Source: Trematomus loennbergii (lineage: Eukaryota; Chordata; Actinopteri; Perciformes; Nototheniidae). Taken from it: 64,000 nucleotides of DNA. Location of the stretch: NCBI GenBank assembly GCA_012861695.1, contig JAAOOA010000002.1, positions 22,691,303-22,755,302 on the forward strand, read 5' to 3'. Shown piece after piece: positions 23,023 to 34,700 of this stretch (its first letter is position 1; each line of letters begins with the position of its first letter). Made by a program: the position numbers and the translations under genes. Below the pieces are notes generated by a model. It had not been told where the DNA came from. It did no database searches and was given only the letters and a program-made list of their open reading frames with translations.

Positions 23023-25018
23023 CAGGGCTGCCAACACTCACGCATTGAGCGTGAGAGTCACGCAATTAACCCATATCTCACGCACTCACGCCACATGCCA
23101 TGCCGTCTGCAAAGTGCAACTCCGAAAAAAGAGAATACAATAATATTCACTATTATACAGTATATTACTACCAAACTCACTACACACATCAATAGTCTCC
23201 TGGTGGTCATACTACAGCAAGGAGTTTGGAAGAATATACTTTTGAAGAATTTTGGGGAATATTTATAATGTAAATCTTCAATAAATATGGCATTATCTTG
23301 AATAACTTTACTATTATACAGTATATTTCTACCAAATTCACTATTTGCATTGTTGTTGTTAGCATCTGGTTAGCTAGCTGCGCTAACGGATATTAGAAGC
23401 TGTTTCTAAAACAAGGAGAGGAGAGCTCTCTCAGACTGAGGCCTAGGCTCCATGGGAACGAAAACGGGTTGTATCCGCATATTTCTCTTGCGTATAGCCC
23501 TTTTTGCTACACGACGCTGTAACGGAACGGTAGAAACGGACCCTGCAAACGACACCGGGTCCAAAGGTGGATAGATCTGGGAACGGAGCGCTCTGGGGGG
23601 TCCAACGGGGCCGTGTGGTAGCCTATACGGTCATCCTTTTCTGATAATGACGACGCAATAGCCTCGCCTCTCCCCGCCTCTGCTGCTCACCCCCGCAAAA
23701 GTACACTGCACACTGAATTCAGATTATTTATCTTTATCTCGATATGGACATAAACGCGAGTGAAGTCTAATCTGACAGGACGGAGACACGCAGCTCCTCC
23801 CGCTGTGATGCAGCGGGAGCAAAACACACACTTCAAGTCAGATCATCACCCTTAGCTATTTTAATTACCTCTCAAACTACCTAAACTAGTTATAAATATG
23901 TTTATTTTTACTGTCGAGTCATCATTACTGGATCAGCTGCTGCATGAGACAGACACTGACGCTGTCAGAAGAGAGGAAAAAGAGACAGGCTCCGTGTATT
24001 TTATTATTATATATCATTATATCGTCGTTATTCATTTGTTTTAAAGCTCAATAAATAACAAAGAAGACCTTTGACCGGCACTTTTATAATTTTGTCCGGA
24101 AGATTTAAACTTTAACACACGTTGACCGGCGAAAAACTCTGCCCGGTTCCCTCGGCCCCCACCGCGAAGAATAAACAGAAGTGCAGCCATGACAACCATT
24201 CTTCTTCGCTGCTTTTGTGGAGGAAGTTGCTGCTTTTGTGGAGGAAGTTACAGCGCCACGTACAGGCTCGGCATATGTACTGCAGCTTTTCCAGCGGTTG
24301 GATCTAAACGGAGCTGTCTCGTGTGGCAAGACACTATCCGGTGTATATTGCGTGCGGACGGAAGCTTTTTGGCGATTGCGTTTGCGTTAATCCTATGCGT
24401 TTTGCCGTATGCGTTCCCGTGGAGCCTGGGCCTGAGAGAGATAACTACAGCTCAGTGAGGTAAGGGACTCTCTGAGTGTTTAGATAGTTAACTTTAGTCT
24501 AGTTATCTCAGTAGGTCTCAAACGTTTTGGTCACCATTTATGAGAATAGGCTAAATGAAAAACAGTTATGAAATACTATATGACAGTAAAACAAGAATAC
24601 AGTTTAAAAGGTGAGTGATTTGTAAAATATCCATAAAGAAAAAGAAAATCTGTTTACAGTTCTGTTTCATATGGGTGTTGAGAGATGTATCCATAAATTC
24701 ATTTTGCTCTCAAAGTGCACCAGATTGATGCATTTAACTTCAATATTTAAAAAAAAAAAATCTTCCAGGGGGAGCATGCCCCCGGACCCCCCTAGAGGAG
24801 GTGAGGACCCCCCCCCCCCCACTTGATAGCACTTGATTGTAAGAGTCCCGGTTACACTGTGTATGTGCGTATTCCACTGTAGCGCCCGGTACATTAATGG
24901 GAAACCCCAGTTTGTACATGTTCAATACATTTGTAACACTGTACACATGAACGTTTCTTTTTTCGGTTCACCAAAAAAAAATCTCACTCCAAGCTGAACT
25001 CAAATGTTGGCAGCCCTG
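23023..25018. mobile_element. hAT-like DNA element (2.0 kb), non-autonomous
   Basis: The TIRs CAGGGCTGCCAACA at 23023 and, inverted, at 25005-25018 are flanked on each side by CCTCAAC (23016-23022 and 25019-25025), a 7-bp direct duplication close to the 8 bp usual for hAT. The subterminal region repeats CTCACGC. A G/C-rich ATCTTCCAGGGGGAGCATGC block near 24760 also occurs inverted in the fragment at 44.7 kb. No intact transposase is visible. A second TIR element (23440-24432) is nested inside. Confidence 0.75.
23440..24432. mobile_element. TIR element nested within the hAT element
   Basis: The ends GGCCTAGGCTCCATGGGAAC and, inverted, GGCCCAGGCTCCACGGGAAC match at most positions and enclose about 990 bp. 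Subterminal sequences on both sides repeat forms of GCGTTTGCG and ACGG. Near 24210 a 21-bp unit containing CTTTTGTGGAGGAAGTT is tandemly doubled. It encodes no recognisable protein. The superfamily is unknown. Confidence 0.55.
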
Positions 25019-25290
25019 CCTCAACAATGGTCTGTATCATTGAGTAGAAAAAAACTGCCCTACAATTTCAGGTAGATTAACACACATTTGTAAGAAAAGT
25101 TTACAATGAAGCACAAAAACCCTCTTTGTATTAAGCGAGCTGCCACACAAAGTACAGCTTAACATGCTAACCTTTGGTAGAGAGCTACAGTTAGCTAACT
25201 TCATGTTCAACACAAAACCTCTAATGGCATTACATTGACGATTTTAAACAAAACGTAACTCTCTCAACTTGTAAGCTAACGTTATGTTAA

Positions 25291-25779
25291 AGGGGACCTA
25301 TCATGCAAAATGCACTTTTGTACGTCTTTTATACATGAATACGTGTCCCCAGTGTTCCAGGGAACTCACCAAGTGTCAGAAAACACAACCCTCTCTATTT
25401 TCCTCCATACCCAAATCTCAAAAAAAGGGGCTGCAACGGATCTGATAAAAACTGATCCAGATTTGAACACTGTCCTGACGTCAGGACAGTGGCGCTACGG
25501 CTATTGGGCCAACTCCACCAATCAGGAGGAGACAGCCACGGCCATTGCCAATCGAAAGCGCTGGAGACCCTGTAGTACATATGCCAGGCCAGTAGATGGT
25601 GCTGTTCTCACAGAATCAGCCCTTGCAAAAACAGAGCTAGAAATTGTCAAATTGAGCAAAATGAGGCATGGCTAAAATGCATGATCTGTTTGGTATTTTG
25701 AAAAAAAAAAAGTATAAATATGCCTTATATAGGTATGGTCCTACACTATATTATTCAAATATAGCATGATAGGTCCACT
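25291..25779. mobile_element. TTAA-flanked MITE (489 bp)
   Basis: The TIRs AGGGGACCTATCATGC and, inverted, AGTGGACCTATCATGC are bounded by TTAA at 25287-25290 and 25780-25783. TTAA duplications occur in piggyBac and Kolobok elements. There is no transposase to decide between them. Confidence 0.75.
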
Positions 25780-25998
25780 TTAACTTACCCTTAAATAACT
25801 ACGTTTTTCAGGGGAAACACAAACTGCAGAAAACGTTAGCTGCTAACTGTTGTTAGCTAAGACAGCTAGCCTCCTAGCAAACGTAAGGTTGAGTTAACAT
25901 TAACGTAACGTTGTAAGAAAGCAAAACGAACCTTCGAGAAAGCTTTTACTCTCAGACTTGGTGAAATTGTGTAGTGTTGCTTACCAACAGAAGGACTT

Positions 25999-26140
25999 TT
26001 AGCGTGTTTCCCAGTAGACAGAGCTGTCAGAGCGGTGCCTCTCAGAAGAGCAGCCGCTGGCAGAGTCACAGAAACGCTCAACTGATTATAGGCTTGTTTG
26101 AGATGAGCCGTCTTGCTAGTACGTTGCATGATGGTTAGTC
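25999..26140 (+). repeat. dispersed repeat, copy 2
   Basis: This matches 5243-5425 from GTTTCCCAGTAGACAGAGC to GCATGATGGTTAGT. It lacks about 35 bases present in copy 1 and has one base fewer in the run near CCGCTGGCAG. Confidence 0.7.
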
Positions 26141-26400
26141 ATTAGGCTTGTTTGAGACGAGCTGCGGCTCGCCTCGAAAGTAGACGAGAATAGCCGATTG
26201 CAGCCGAGGGAGGTCTCAAAAAGCTCGCCTGAAGTCGGACAGCTCGGAGTCGGCTTCTTCTTCTTCTTCTTCATCTCTCGGGTTTTGGCGGATTGCAAAC
26301 AACTTTAAGGTGCATAACGCCACCTACTGTAAGAGTGTGTATCACCATATCATCCTATCACCACTTGTGGAATTATACCACTGTATTTACGTTGTTTTAA

Positions 26401-27197
26401 AGGGCCCATGTCATGGCCATTTCCACTGATCATAATTCCATTGTTGAGGTCTACTAGAATAGATTTATATTGTGCAATTTTCCAAACTCACATTGGTTTC
26501 TCATACAGCATCTCTGTAAACTACGTGTATTCACTGAATTTCACTCTCTGCCTTTAACGGCTCGTTGTAGCTCCAATAGCTCCAGCCCCCACCCTCCCTG
26601 TGAGCACAGTGTGCTCTGATTGGTCGGGACGTTGTTAATCGCGCTGAGCTCCGTGGAGGTGTTGTTTCCTTGTTAGCGATACACAGCCAAAACACAGCCA
26701 AACTCATCCTGAGCGCACACAAAGTCACAGCCGAAGTAAAAACAATAAGTGTGGCTTGATATTGAGTAAGAAAAAGATTGATAAACGCTGTGAGAACGGG
26801 TCTGCAGAGAATTTCGCCGCGATCCCAACTGTCTGTTATCAGCCTGGGAGGATAAATCAGCAGAGCTCCCTGCTCCCTGCACACAGATGTGTGTGTGAGA
26901 AAGTCAGTGGATTGGTCAATTTGGACCAATCAGCGGGGGCTTAACGTAACGGCTCCGCGGACGTAACGTAACGGCTCCACGGATTGGTCCATTTAGTTCC
27001 GGAACGAAATGGAAGAATCAAATGGACAATGACGTATCTCCAACGAGGCGTTTGGGGAGGTATTTTCTGTGTTAGAGTTTTACTCGCTACAGGGTGTACT
27101 TTGAGGGTTTGTGACTCTGCACACCGTTTACATGCATAAAAACCTTCATAACACACAAGGGGACGGGTAATAACCGGAAAAGCATGACATGGGCCCT
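26401..27197. mobile_element. Kolobok-like non-autonomous element with TTAA duplication
   Basis: The TIRs AGGGCCCATGTCATG and, inverted, at the right end are bounded by TTAA at 26397-26400 and 27198-27201. The right half matches 45620-45854, which belongs to a relative carrying a THAP-type domain. TTAA plus THAP is the Kolobok combination, which supports the assignment. The element lies in the 3' untranslated part of the minus-strand LINE. It carries no transposase of its own. Confidence 0.7.
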
Positions 27198-27201
27198 TTA
27201 A

Positions 27202-28142
27202 ATTCTTCCAATCAATCCTGTTTCACTCAAATACAAGAATGGCCTTCCTGGTAGCTCTTACCCCCTCACCATCTGTTCCCAGTATCCCCATCAGGCTCCA
27301 CTCCCTTCCTGCCTCTCTGACCCTGTCTCTTAGTTGTTCCCTCTCTGTTTTGTACATGTTGCAGTGTAATATGATGTGTTCCACATTTTCTTTCACTCCA
27401 CACACCCTACATTCTTCAACTTTGCTTTTTCCCATTATAAACATTGTGCCGTTTAATCCTGTATGATCCAGTCTGAGTCTAGTGATGATGATCTCCTCCC
27501 GTCTGTTCCTTTCTGTATAGATCTTTGTTATGACTGATTTCTGTAACTTGTGGTATCTCCTCCCTTTCTGATCTTCCTCCCACCTTTTCTGCCATATTTC
27601 CATACCCTTCTTCTTAATTATTGCTTTTCCTTCTCCTTTTCCAAGTGAAACTGGTATTGCTATTTCCTTCTGTAACGCATATTTTGCTAACTTATCAGCA
27701 TGCTCATTCCCTTGAACCCCCTCGTGTGCAGGCACCCAGCATAACTGCACATCTATTCCCCTCCTCTGAAGTCTCAATAAGCAACGGTTAAGTTCAATAA
27801 TGAAATCTTCTCTAACAGTTATTGTTGACTGTATGCTTTTCAAAGCAGATAGTGAGTCTGTGCATATCACCACCCTATCTGACTTCTTCAACCTATTGTA
27901 GCCCAATAATTGCTGCTAGTATTTCTGCTGTATAAACTGATAAGTTATGTGACACTCGTTTTGAGATTGATATTTTGAATTCTGGTATATACACGCCTAT
28001 CCCCACGCATTCTTGCTTCTTAGATCCATCTGTATACATTTTTAGGTAATTGTAATACTTTTCGTTCAGGTACATACTCGTTTTAATTCCCACTTCATTT
28101 ATTTGCCACTCTTTTTTCCTTTCTATGATACTCACATCTATG
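27202..28142 (-). pseudogene. LINE ORF2 C-terminal fragment: RNase H domain
   Basis: Two overlapping frames encode an RNase H fold: first YTDGSK (first catalytic Asp) and YTAEILAAI (Glu) upstream of 27893, then CTDSLSAL (second Asp) and WVPAHEGVQGNEHADKLAK (last Asp) down to 27223. A frame change occurs near 27900. After the RNase H come a Cys-His stretch (CRVCGVKENVEHIILHC) and the stop. RNase H after RT is known in I-group LINEs. The frame break and nested insertions make it inactive. Confidence 0.85.
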
Positions 28143-28146
28143 TTAG

Positions 28147-29649
28147 TGTGGCAGGATGAGAGTCCTAATCCCTTAGAAAGCATATTCTCCTCTTTTGGCT
28201 CTTGTGAGCATGTCACCACCAGGGGGCACCCTATAAAAGGGCAGAGGTTTCTAGCTGGCTGTCTCTTGGTTGTTGGTACACAGACCCGCCCCAGTTGCGT
28301 GTTTGCCGTGTTTGCTTCCGCCACCGGTGCAGGTATGTTGCAGTTGCATTGCTCGCTTCAGGAAAGGTTCTGCAATTTGCCAGCGTATTGATACTTAGCC
28401 CTGCTTTGCCTCACCTAGTGGTGGATCCTCCAGATGCAGCCTGTCAACGCAGCCATAGAAAGCATGAAGCTCTCTCCTCTCTGCGTCATCGATAGGAAGG
28501 CCTGATCGGTATGTGCGCTGTACGGCGATCTATTTAGTCAATCCACCTCATTACTTTTATTGATATTAACGCTGTCTTTGTATTTATTCATAAACCTAGA
28601 GCCAATCCAATGATTAAGGGACATCTGCTGTTTTGCTTCACCGGATAAAGTGTATTTATCGGCACAACTGCTGTTGATCCTGCCTAAATGTTTGGGCTGC
28701 TGCTACTGTGTTGCTGCTTCTGATTGCTGCTTCTGGCCAGCTTTGCGTCGCCTACTGCGGAGGCTCGCTCACCAGTTACTACTTTAACTGCACGCCTTGC
28801 TGCTGCCTTGCTTGGGCCGACACTCGAAGTGTGGAAGTCATTGAACTCTGGGGCTAACTCCCCCCTATAACTTGTCCTTACTTGGGCCAACTTGATTTAA
28901 ATTAGTTTGTTTATTTTATTCTAGTTAATTGTTTATTTTGTTTAACTGAACCCTTTATCTTGTGATTTGTTTTATTCTTAAATGTTTACACAAGTTATCT
29001 GTTTATGAGAACATATTTGCTATTGTGTTTGTTTATTACTTTGATTTACTTATTTAGCCCCCATTAACTGCATTTCCCTCTTTGTTCCCCTACTTAGTTA
29101 CTGAGAGCTGAAGGTGGTGGTGCTGGTGTCCAAGGTGGTGGTTTTCCTCTCTCCTTTTGTGTGTGATGTGCTCCCCCGGGATTTGATTTCCTGCACGTAT
29201 GACTGGGGTGATTTAAGTTTGGTTTGTTTGGGGATCCTTCCACTCACTCGTCGACCCTATCCCCCCACTGGTAAGCCTCAGCCCCTAATTCATTTTGTTT
29301 CCCTTTGTGCTACAGCCCCGTGTGACTGTTTTAAACTGCATTTTAAACTATTGACTTGTGCTAAATAAAATTGTATATTTTTGATAAATTGAAACCACGT
29401 CTCCGGCTCCATTAGTATTCGAACCTATGTGTCCTCTGAAAAAGTGTTAATATTTCCTTGGGTGAAACTCCCAAGGTGGCGTTGTCGGAATTGTGAATGG
29501 TGTAATCAAACCAACTTGAACAAATACATTCACCTACCCTCCCCTCTGCGGCTACTGCCACAAACTGGCGTTGTCGGAATTGTGAATGGTGTAATCAAAC
29601 CAACTTGAACAAATACATTCACCTACCCTCCCCTGCGGCTACTGCCACA
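28147..29649 (+). repeat. 5' LTR of Gypsy element 1
   Basis: It begins TGTGGCAGGATGAG and ends TGCCACA. A TATA box (CTATAAAAGG) is at 28231. An AATAAA is at 29362, beyond which lie two roughly 89-bp tandem repeats (from 29477 and 29566). Each repeat starts with TGGCGTTGTCGG, the same 12 bases that begin the primer-binding site. Confidence 0.9.
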
Positions 29650-29652
29650 AAC

Positions 29653-29670
29653 TGGCGTTGTCGGCAGGAT
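29653..29670 (+). promoter_or_regulatory. primer-binding site, tRNA-Ser type
   Basis: TGGCGTTGTCGGCAGGAT starts three bases after the LTR. It is complementary, with one mismatch by memory of vertebrate tRNA-Ser (AGA/UGA) 3' ends, to a serine tRNA including CCA. This priming assignment is inference from the complementarity. Confidence 0.65.
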
Positions 29671-29899
29671 TTACTTTTTGAGAGCAGAGACGTGTGTTTC
29701 AATTATTTATTATTATTATTAGTGTTGTATTGTGGCCATTGCTAGAAGCTAGTTTACCCTGTATTAAGTGTTTTATATTGTGTTCCGAAGCAAAACAGCA
29801 GTTGGTTTCTTGTGGACCTTTGGCAAGTCAGTGTTTATTATTGTGTATTGCCTGTCTATTTTGGTGCCCTATCTCCACTGAATTAGCAACGGTGTAGCT

Positions 29900-30963
29900 A
29901 TGGAGGGAGAGTTACAAGAGTTGAGGGATTTAGTTGCGCAGTTAAAAACAGACAATGAGAGGCTGTTGCAGGAACGGGCTGTGGAGGTGCCTGGTCTTAG
30001 TGCTGCACCTTTAACTGCTACTGTTCCCCCTTCTAATCCTTCCAATGCTAGTGCCCCTTCAGTGGATAGACTGGTTTTTGTGCCCCGAGATAGGAAATGT
30101 CCTATGTTTAGGGGGAGATCAGGAATAGGGTTGAGTGAGTGGATCGAGGAAGTACAGGCTTGTATGAGAGCGCGCCGTTTGGCTATATCTGATCAGGCAT
30201 TTTTCTTGTTTGACCATCTTGAAGGAGAGGCCCGTGATGAGATAAAATACAGAGCAAGTGCAGAGCGGGAAGACCCTGTCAAAATAATTGCTGTGTTGAC
30301 AGAGCTGTATGGTTGTTCTGATTCTTATGTAGCTTTACAAGAGGCTTTCTTCTCCCGACGGCAGCAAGAAGGGGAGACTTTGCAGGAATTCTCCCTTGCG
30401 TTGCTTAGTCTTATGTCATCTGTAAAGCAGCGGGGCCTGATGACATGCAAAATGCAGAGGTTTTGCTACGCGACCAATTTGTAGAGCATGTCATTGATTG
30501 TGCATTGCGACGAGAGTTAAAACAGTTTGTGCGTCGACAACCTACTGCGGCATTACTTGATGCTAGGGCGGAAGCAATCAGGTGGGAACGTGAGGGTTTG
30601 CCTGGTGGCAATAGGGGCCGAAGTCACTCTGTCCCTTCAGTTCTTGGTCTACAGTATGGAGTTCAGGGTGGTCCTCAGGTGGTGACTGGCTCACAGGTGT
30701 CTGAACTGAGTGAGATGAGAGAGATGCTAAAACTCCAGCAAGAGCAGCTTAACACGCTTACTCAAAGCATTTCTCGTTTCCAGGGCTCTCAGCTGCGCAG
30801 TCGCCCCCCCTATAGTGGCCCCATCATTTGTAGACGTTGCCAGCTATCCGGTCATTTGGCCAGAGAGTGCGATGGGGTACGTGCTGCTCCTCGTGCTCGG
30901 CCGTCCTCACCTGCTCAACAGTCTAGCGGACAGCGCCGTTTCACTCAGCCATCGGAAAACTAG
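29900..30963 (+). CDS. gag-like protein of Gypsy element 1 (frameshifted)
   Basis: The first frame starts MEGELQELRDLVAQLKTDNE, a probable coiled coil, and continues through a capsid-like helical region with FRGRSG and LYGCSDSY to about 30433. A single-base shift at 30431-30435, in a run of G, moves the frame to the continuation that includes RDQFVEHVIDCAL and a CCHC knuckle CRRCQLSGHLAREC near 30829. It ends at TAG (30961-30963). Gag packages the RNA in virus-like particles. The shift looks like a homopolymer indel. Confidence 0.85.
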
Positions 30964-31031
30964 CGCCCACCGAATTACAGAGCCACAGTTCGGGGGGTGG
31001 AGTCACAGGCTCAGGAGAAGCTTCTAAGCTC

Positions 31032-31747
31032 ATGTCGTCTTGTCCACATTTAGATGTAAGCATGGGTGGAGTTAAGGTTCCTTGTTTGGTAGATACTGGG
31101 TCCATGGTATCTACAATCACAGAGAGCTTTTTCCATCAGCATTTTGAACCCTGGGGCCAGGAGAGGCTCCAATCTTGTCACTGGCTGCAGCTCAGAGCAG
31201 CCAATGGGTTGGCCATCCCTTACATTGGCTACTTGGAGCTAGAAGTTGAGCTTTGTGGAAAGGTAATGGCAAGCTGTGGTGTGTTGGTGGTGAAGGACCC
31301 CCCGGTGGTGTTTCTTCTGCAGTCCCTGGTATTCTGGGGATGAATATAATTCGCAGATGTTACAAGGAGCTCTTTGGCCAGCATGGTTTGGCCTTGTTTT
31401 CTTTGCCTCCTGTATCGGAGGCCCCCGAATCATTCATTCAGGCTTTGCAAAAATGCCATCAGGCCAGTGTGCATGCCCCTCCTGACATTTCAGGAGGGGT
31501 AAAAGTGCGTGGAAGGAAGGCTTGTCGTATCCCCGGTGGCATGATGAAGATTGTTGCAGCCACATGCTCAGAGCAGTACTCAAGTGGCACTGTGTTATTT
31601 GAGCCCTTGGATTCGGGTCTTCCGGCTGGATTGCTTGCCTCTCCAGCTCTGGTTCGGGTGGAAAGGGGCACCGCCTACATTCCTATTGTGAACGTAGGCT
31701 CCGCAGACGTGTTGCTGTATCCCCGACACTGGTGGGCACACTGGTAG
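31032..31747 (+). CDS. protease region of Gypsy element 1 (frameshifted)
   Basis: The aspartic protease active site LVDTGSMVS lies near 31088, with the downstream ILGMNIIRR typical of the family flap and C-terminal region. The frame changes once within a C run (31298-31303) and again at about 31720-31726 before pol. Each fits loss of one base. Confidence 0.8.
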
Positions 31748-34700
31748 GCACACTCGATGAAGTTAGGCTAGTCAACTTGCCTGTTGGTGTCACCGAAGTA
31801 CCATCCTGTGTGGCCAGAGTGGCATCCCAGGCTGCCTTTCCCTCTGTGCCTGACCAGCTGGATGCTCTAGACCTGTCTTCCTTGCCTGCTGAAGAACAGG
31901 TTAAGGTACGGTCTCTTTTGACGAAGCACACATCTGTCTTTTCTGCTCACGAGGGGGACTTGGGTTGCACCACCTTGATCTCTCATGACATCCCTCTTCT
32001 TGATGACGTCCCCGTGAAGCAACGCTATAGGCGCATTCCCCCGTCTGAGTACGAGGTAGTGAAGGAGCACATCAACCAACTTCTTGAGTCACAGATCATA
32101 AGAGAGAGTTGCAGCCCCTACGCATCCCCCATCGTGCTAGTGAAAAAGAAGGATGGTAGCCTGCGCATGTGCGTAGACTACAGGCAGCTGAACAGCAAAA
32201 CCAGGAAAGATGCTTTTCCTCTCCCTCGAATCGAAGAGTCCCTTGATGCGCTGACGGGTGCTCGCTGGTTTTCCACCATGGATTTAGCCAGTGGGTATAA
32301 CCAGGTACCAGTTGCAGAAGCAGACCGGCCAAAAACGGCGTTTTGCACCCCGTTTGGCCTCTTTGAGTGGAATCGGATGCCCTTTGGACTCTGCAATGCT
32401 CCTGGCACTTTCCAAAGATTGATGCAGCGGATCTTCGGGGACCAACAATGCCAATCTTTGCTTTTATACCTTGATGACATCGTGGTATTCTCTTCCACCG
32501 TGGATCAACATCTTGAGAGGTTGGAGGTCGTGCTGAGAAGGCTACAGCATGAAGGCTTAAAGGCTAAGCTCTCAAAGTGTGCTTTCTTCCAGCGAGAGGT
32601 GCGTTACCTGGGCCATGTGATTTCTGACCAGGGTGTCTCTACTGATCCCAGCAAACAGGAGGTGGTAGCCAGTTGGCAGCCCCCCACTACCATCTCTGGA
32701 CTGCGGTCGTTCCTTGGTTTTGCCAGTTACTACCGTAGGTTTGTGGAGGGCTTTGCCAAATTGGCTGCCCCTCTACATACGTTGGTGGCTGAGTTGGGAG
32801 GCACCAAGTCCAAAAGGAGATCAGAGCGTGAAATCGCTGGGAACTGGACTGAGGAGTGTCATAGGAGCTTTGAGGCTCTCAAGACAAAGCTCACCACGGC
32901 ACCTGTGCTTGCCTATGCTGACTTCTCCCTCCCATTTATTCTGGAGGTCGACGCAAGCTTTGGTGGCCTCGGAGCTGTGTTATCACAGGAGCAAGGTGGT
33001 AAGGTCAGGCCCATAGCTTATGCCAGCAGAGGTCTGAGGCCCACTGAACGCAACTCTGCCAACTACAGCTCCATGAGGCTGGAGTTCTTGGGGCTCAAGT
33101 GGGCCATGACCGAGAAATTCAGGGAATATCTGCTTGGTCATAAATGTGTTGTTTTCACTGACAACAATCCACTTAGCCACCTGTCCACGGCAAAGCTTGG
33201 AGCCACTGAACAACGTTGGGCAGCCCAACTTGCGTCTTTCGACTTTGAGATTAAGTACCGCTCTGGTAGAAGTAATGGAAATGCTGATGCCCTGTCCCGT
33301 CAGCACCCACCAGGAGTGCAAGATCTTGAAGCTATGCTCCCTAGCACGTTGCTCCCCTTGCCTTTACGGCAAGCCTTGCCAGTAGCAAAGGCAACACAAA
33401 CGGCTGTCATAGCCCTGCCTCATCATACACAGTCTGATATGGAGGCACTTCAGCAAGCGGACCCTCTCCTTCAGGAACTCTTGGTGTTCTGGAGAAGGAG
33501 GCAGCGTCCTAGCAATGATGAGAGGAAGCAGTTATCCCGGCAAGCATTGGCACTGCTCCGCCAATGGGACCGGTTAGTTGAGAGGAGTGGGGTCCTCTAT
33601 CGCCAGATCTTTCGCTCTGATGGGGCTGAAGCAGTTCTGCAGCTGCTTTTGCCAGCTGCTTTGAGAGAGCAGGTGCTCACCGAAGTCCACCAGAGGCATG
33701 GCCACCAAGGTATTGAAAGAACCTTGGAGCTACTTAGGCAGCGGTGTTACTGGCCAGGTATGTCCTCCGAGGTGGTACATTGGTGCAGCAGTTGTGAGAG
33801 GTGTCAAATTGCCAAGGACACTCGACCAGCGGCTCGTGCTCCCATGGGACACTTGCTGGCTTCTAGACCCAATGAAATTCTGGCGATTGACTTCACTGTC
33901 TTGGAACCCACCTATAGTAGGTTGGAAAATGTCCTTGTAATTACAGACATTTTTAGCAAGTACACTTTGGCCTTTGCCACCCGTGACCAACGAGCCTCTA
34001 CTGTGGCTCAAGTTCTGGTCACAGAATGGTTTTCAAAGTTTGGTGTCCCAGCCCGTATACATTCGGACCAGGGTCGAAACTTTGAGAGCATTCTTATCCA
34101 ACAACTTTGCAGCCTCTATAACATTGAAAAATCTCGCACTACTCCCTACCATCCGGCGGGCAATGGTCAATGTGAACGGTTCAACCGAACCCTTCACAAC
34201 TTGCTGCGTACTCTGCCTGTGTCTCGGAAACGGGATTGGAACTCCTGCTTGCCACAACTACTGTATTCTTACAACACTACTCCCCATCAGTCAACTGGTG
34301 AATCTCCATTCTTGTTGATGTTTGGACAAGAGCCAAGGCTCCCAGTTGATTTTCTGTTGGGTAGAGTCCCTGATCCAGTCGGTGGTCCTGTCCATGAGTG
34401 GATTCAGGAGCATCAGGCAAAATTGCAAATTGCCTTTGAAGGAGCTCAAGAGAGGTTAAAAACTGCAGCAGAGCGCAGAAAGAGGTGCCATGACCAGTAT
34501 GTCAAAGATGTCCCATTGAACGAGGGCCAGTTAGTTTGGTTGCGAGATTGTGGTGCAAGAGGGCGCCATAAGATCAGAGATATTTGGAGTTCTGTCAGGT
34601 ATATAGTGGTGAAAGCACCAAAAGGCGGTTCGGTGTACACGATTGCACCGGCAAACGACCTGACCAAAACCAAACGGGTCCACCGCACTCTGTTGAAAGC

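Noticed and set aside
28684..28890. 68-codon minus-strand frame present twice (also at 35751)
   Set aside because: It lies within both LTRs and has no recognisable motif; duplication reflects LTR identity, not a gene pair.
29653..29670. tRNA gene
   Set aside because: Only the complement of a tRNA 3' end is present, as expected for a primer-binding site; no cloverleaf can be formed.
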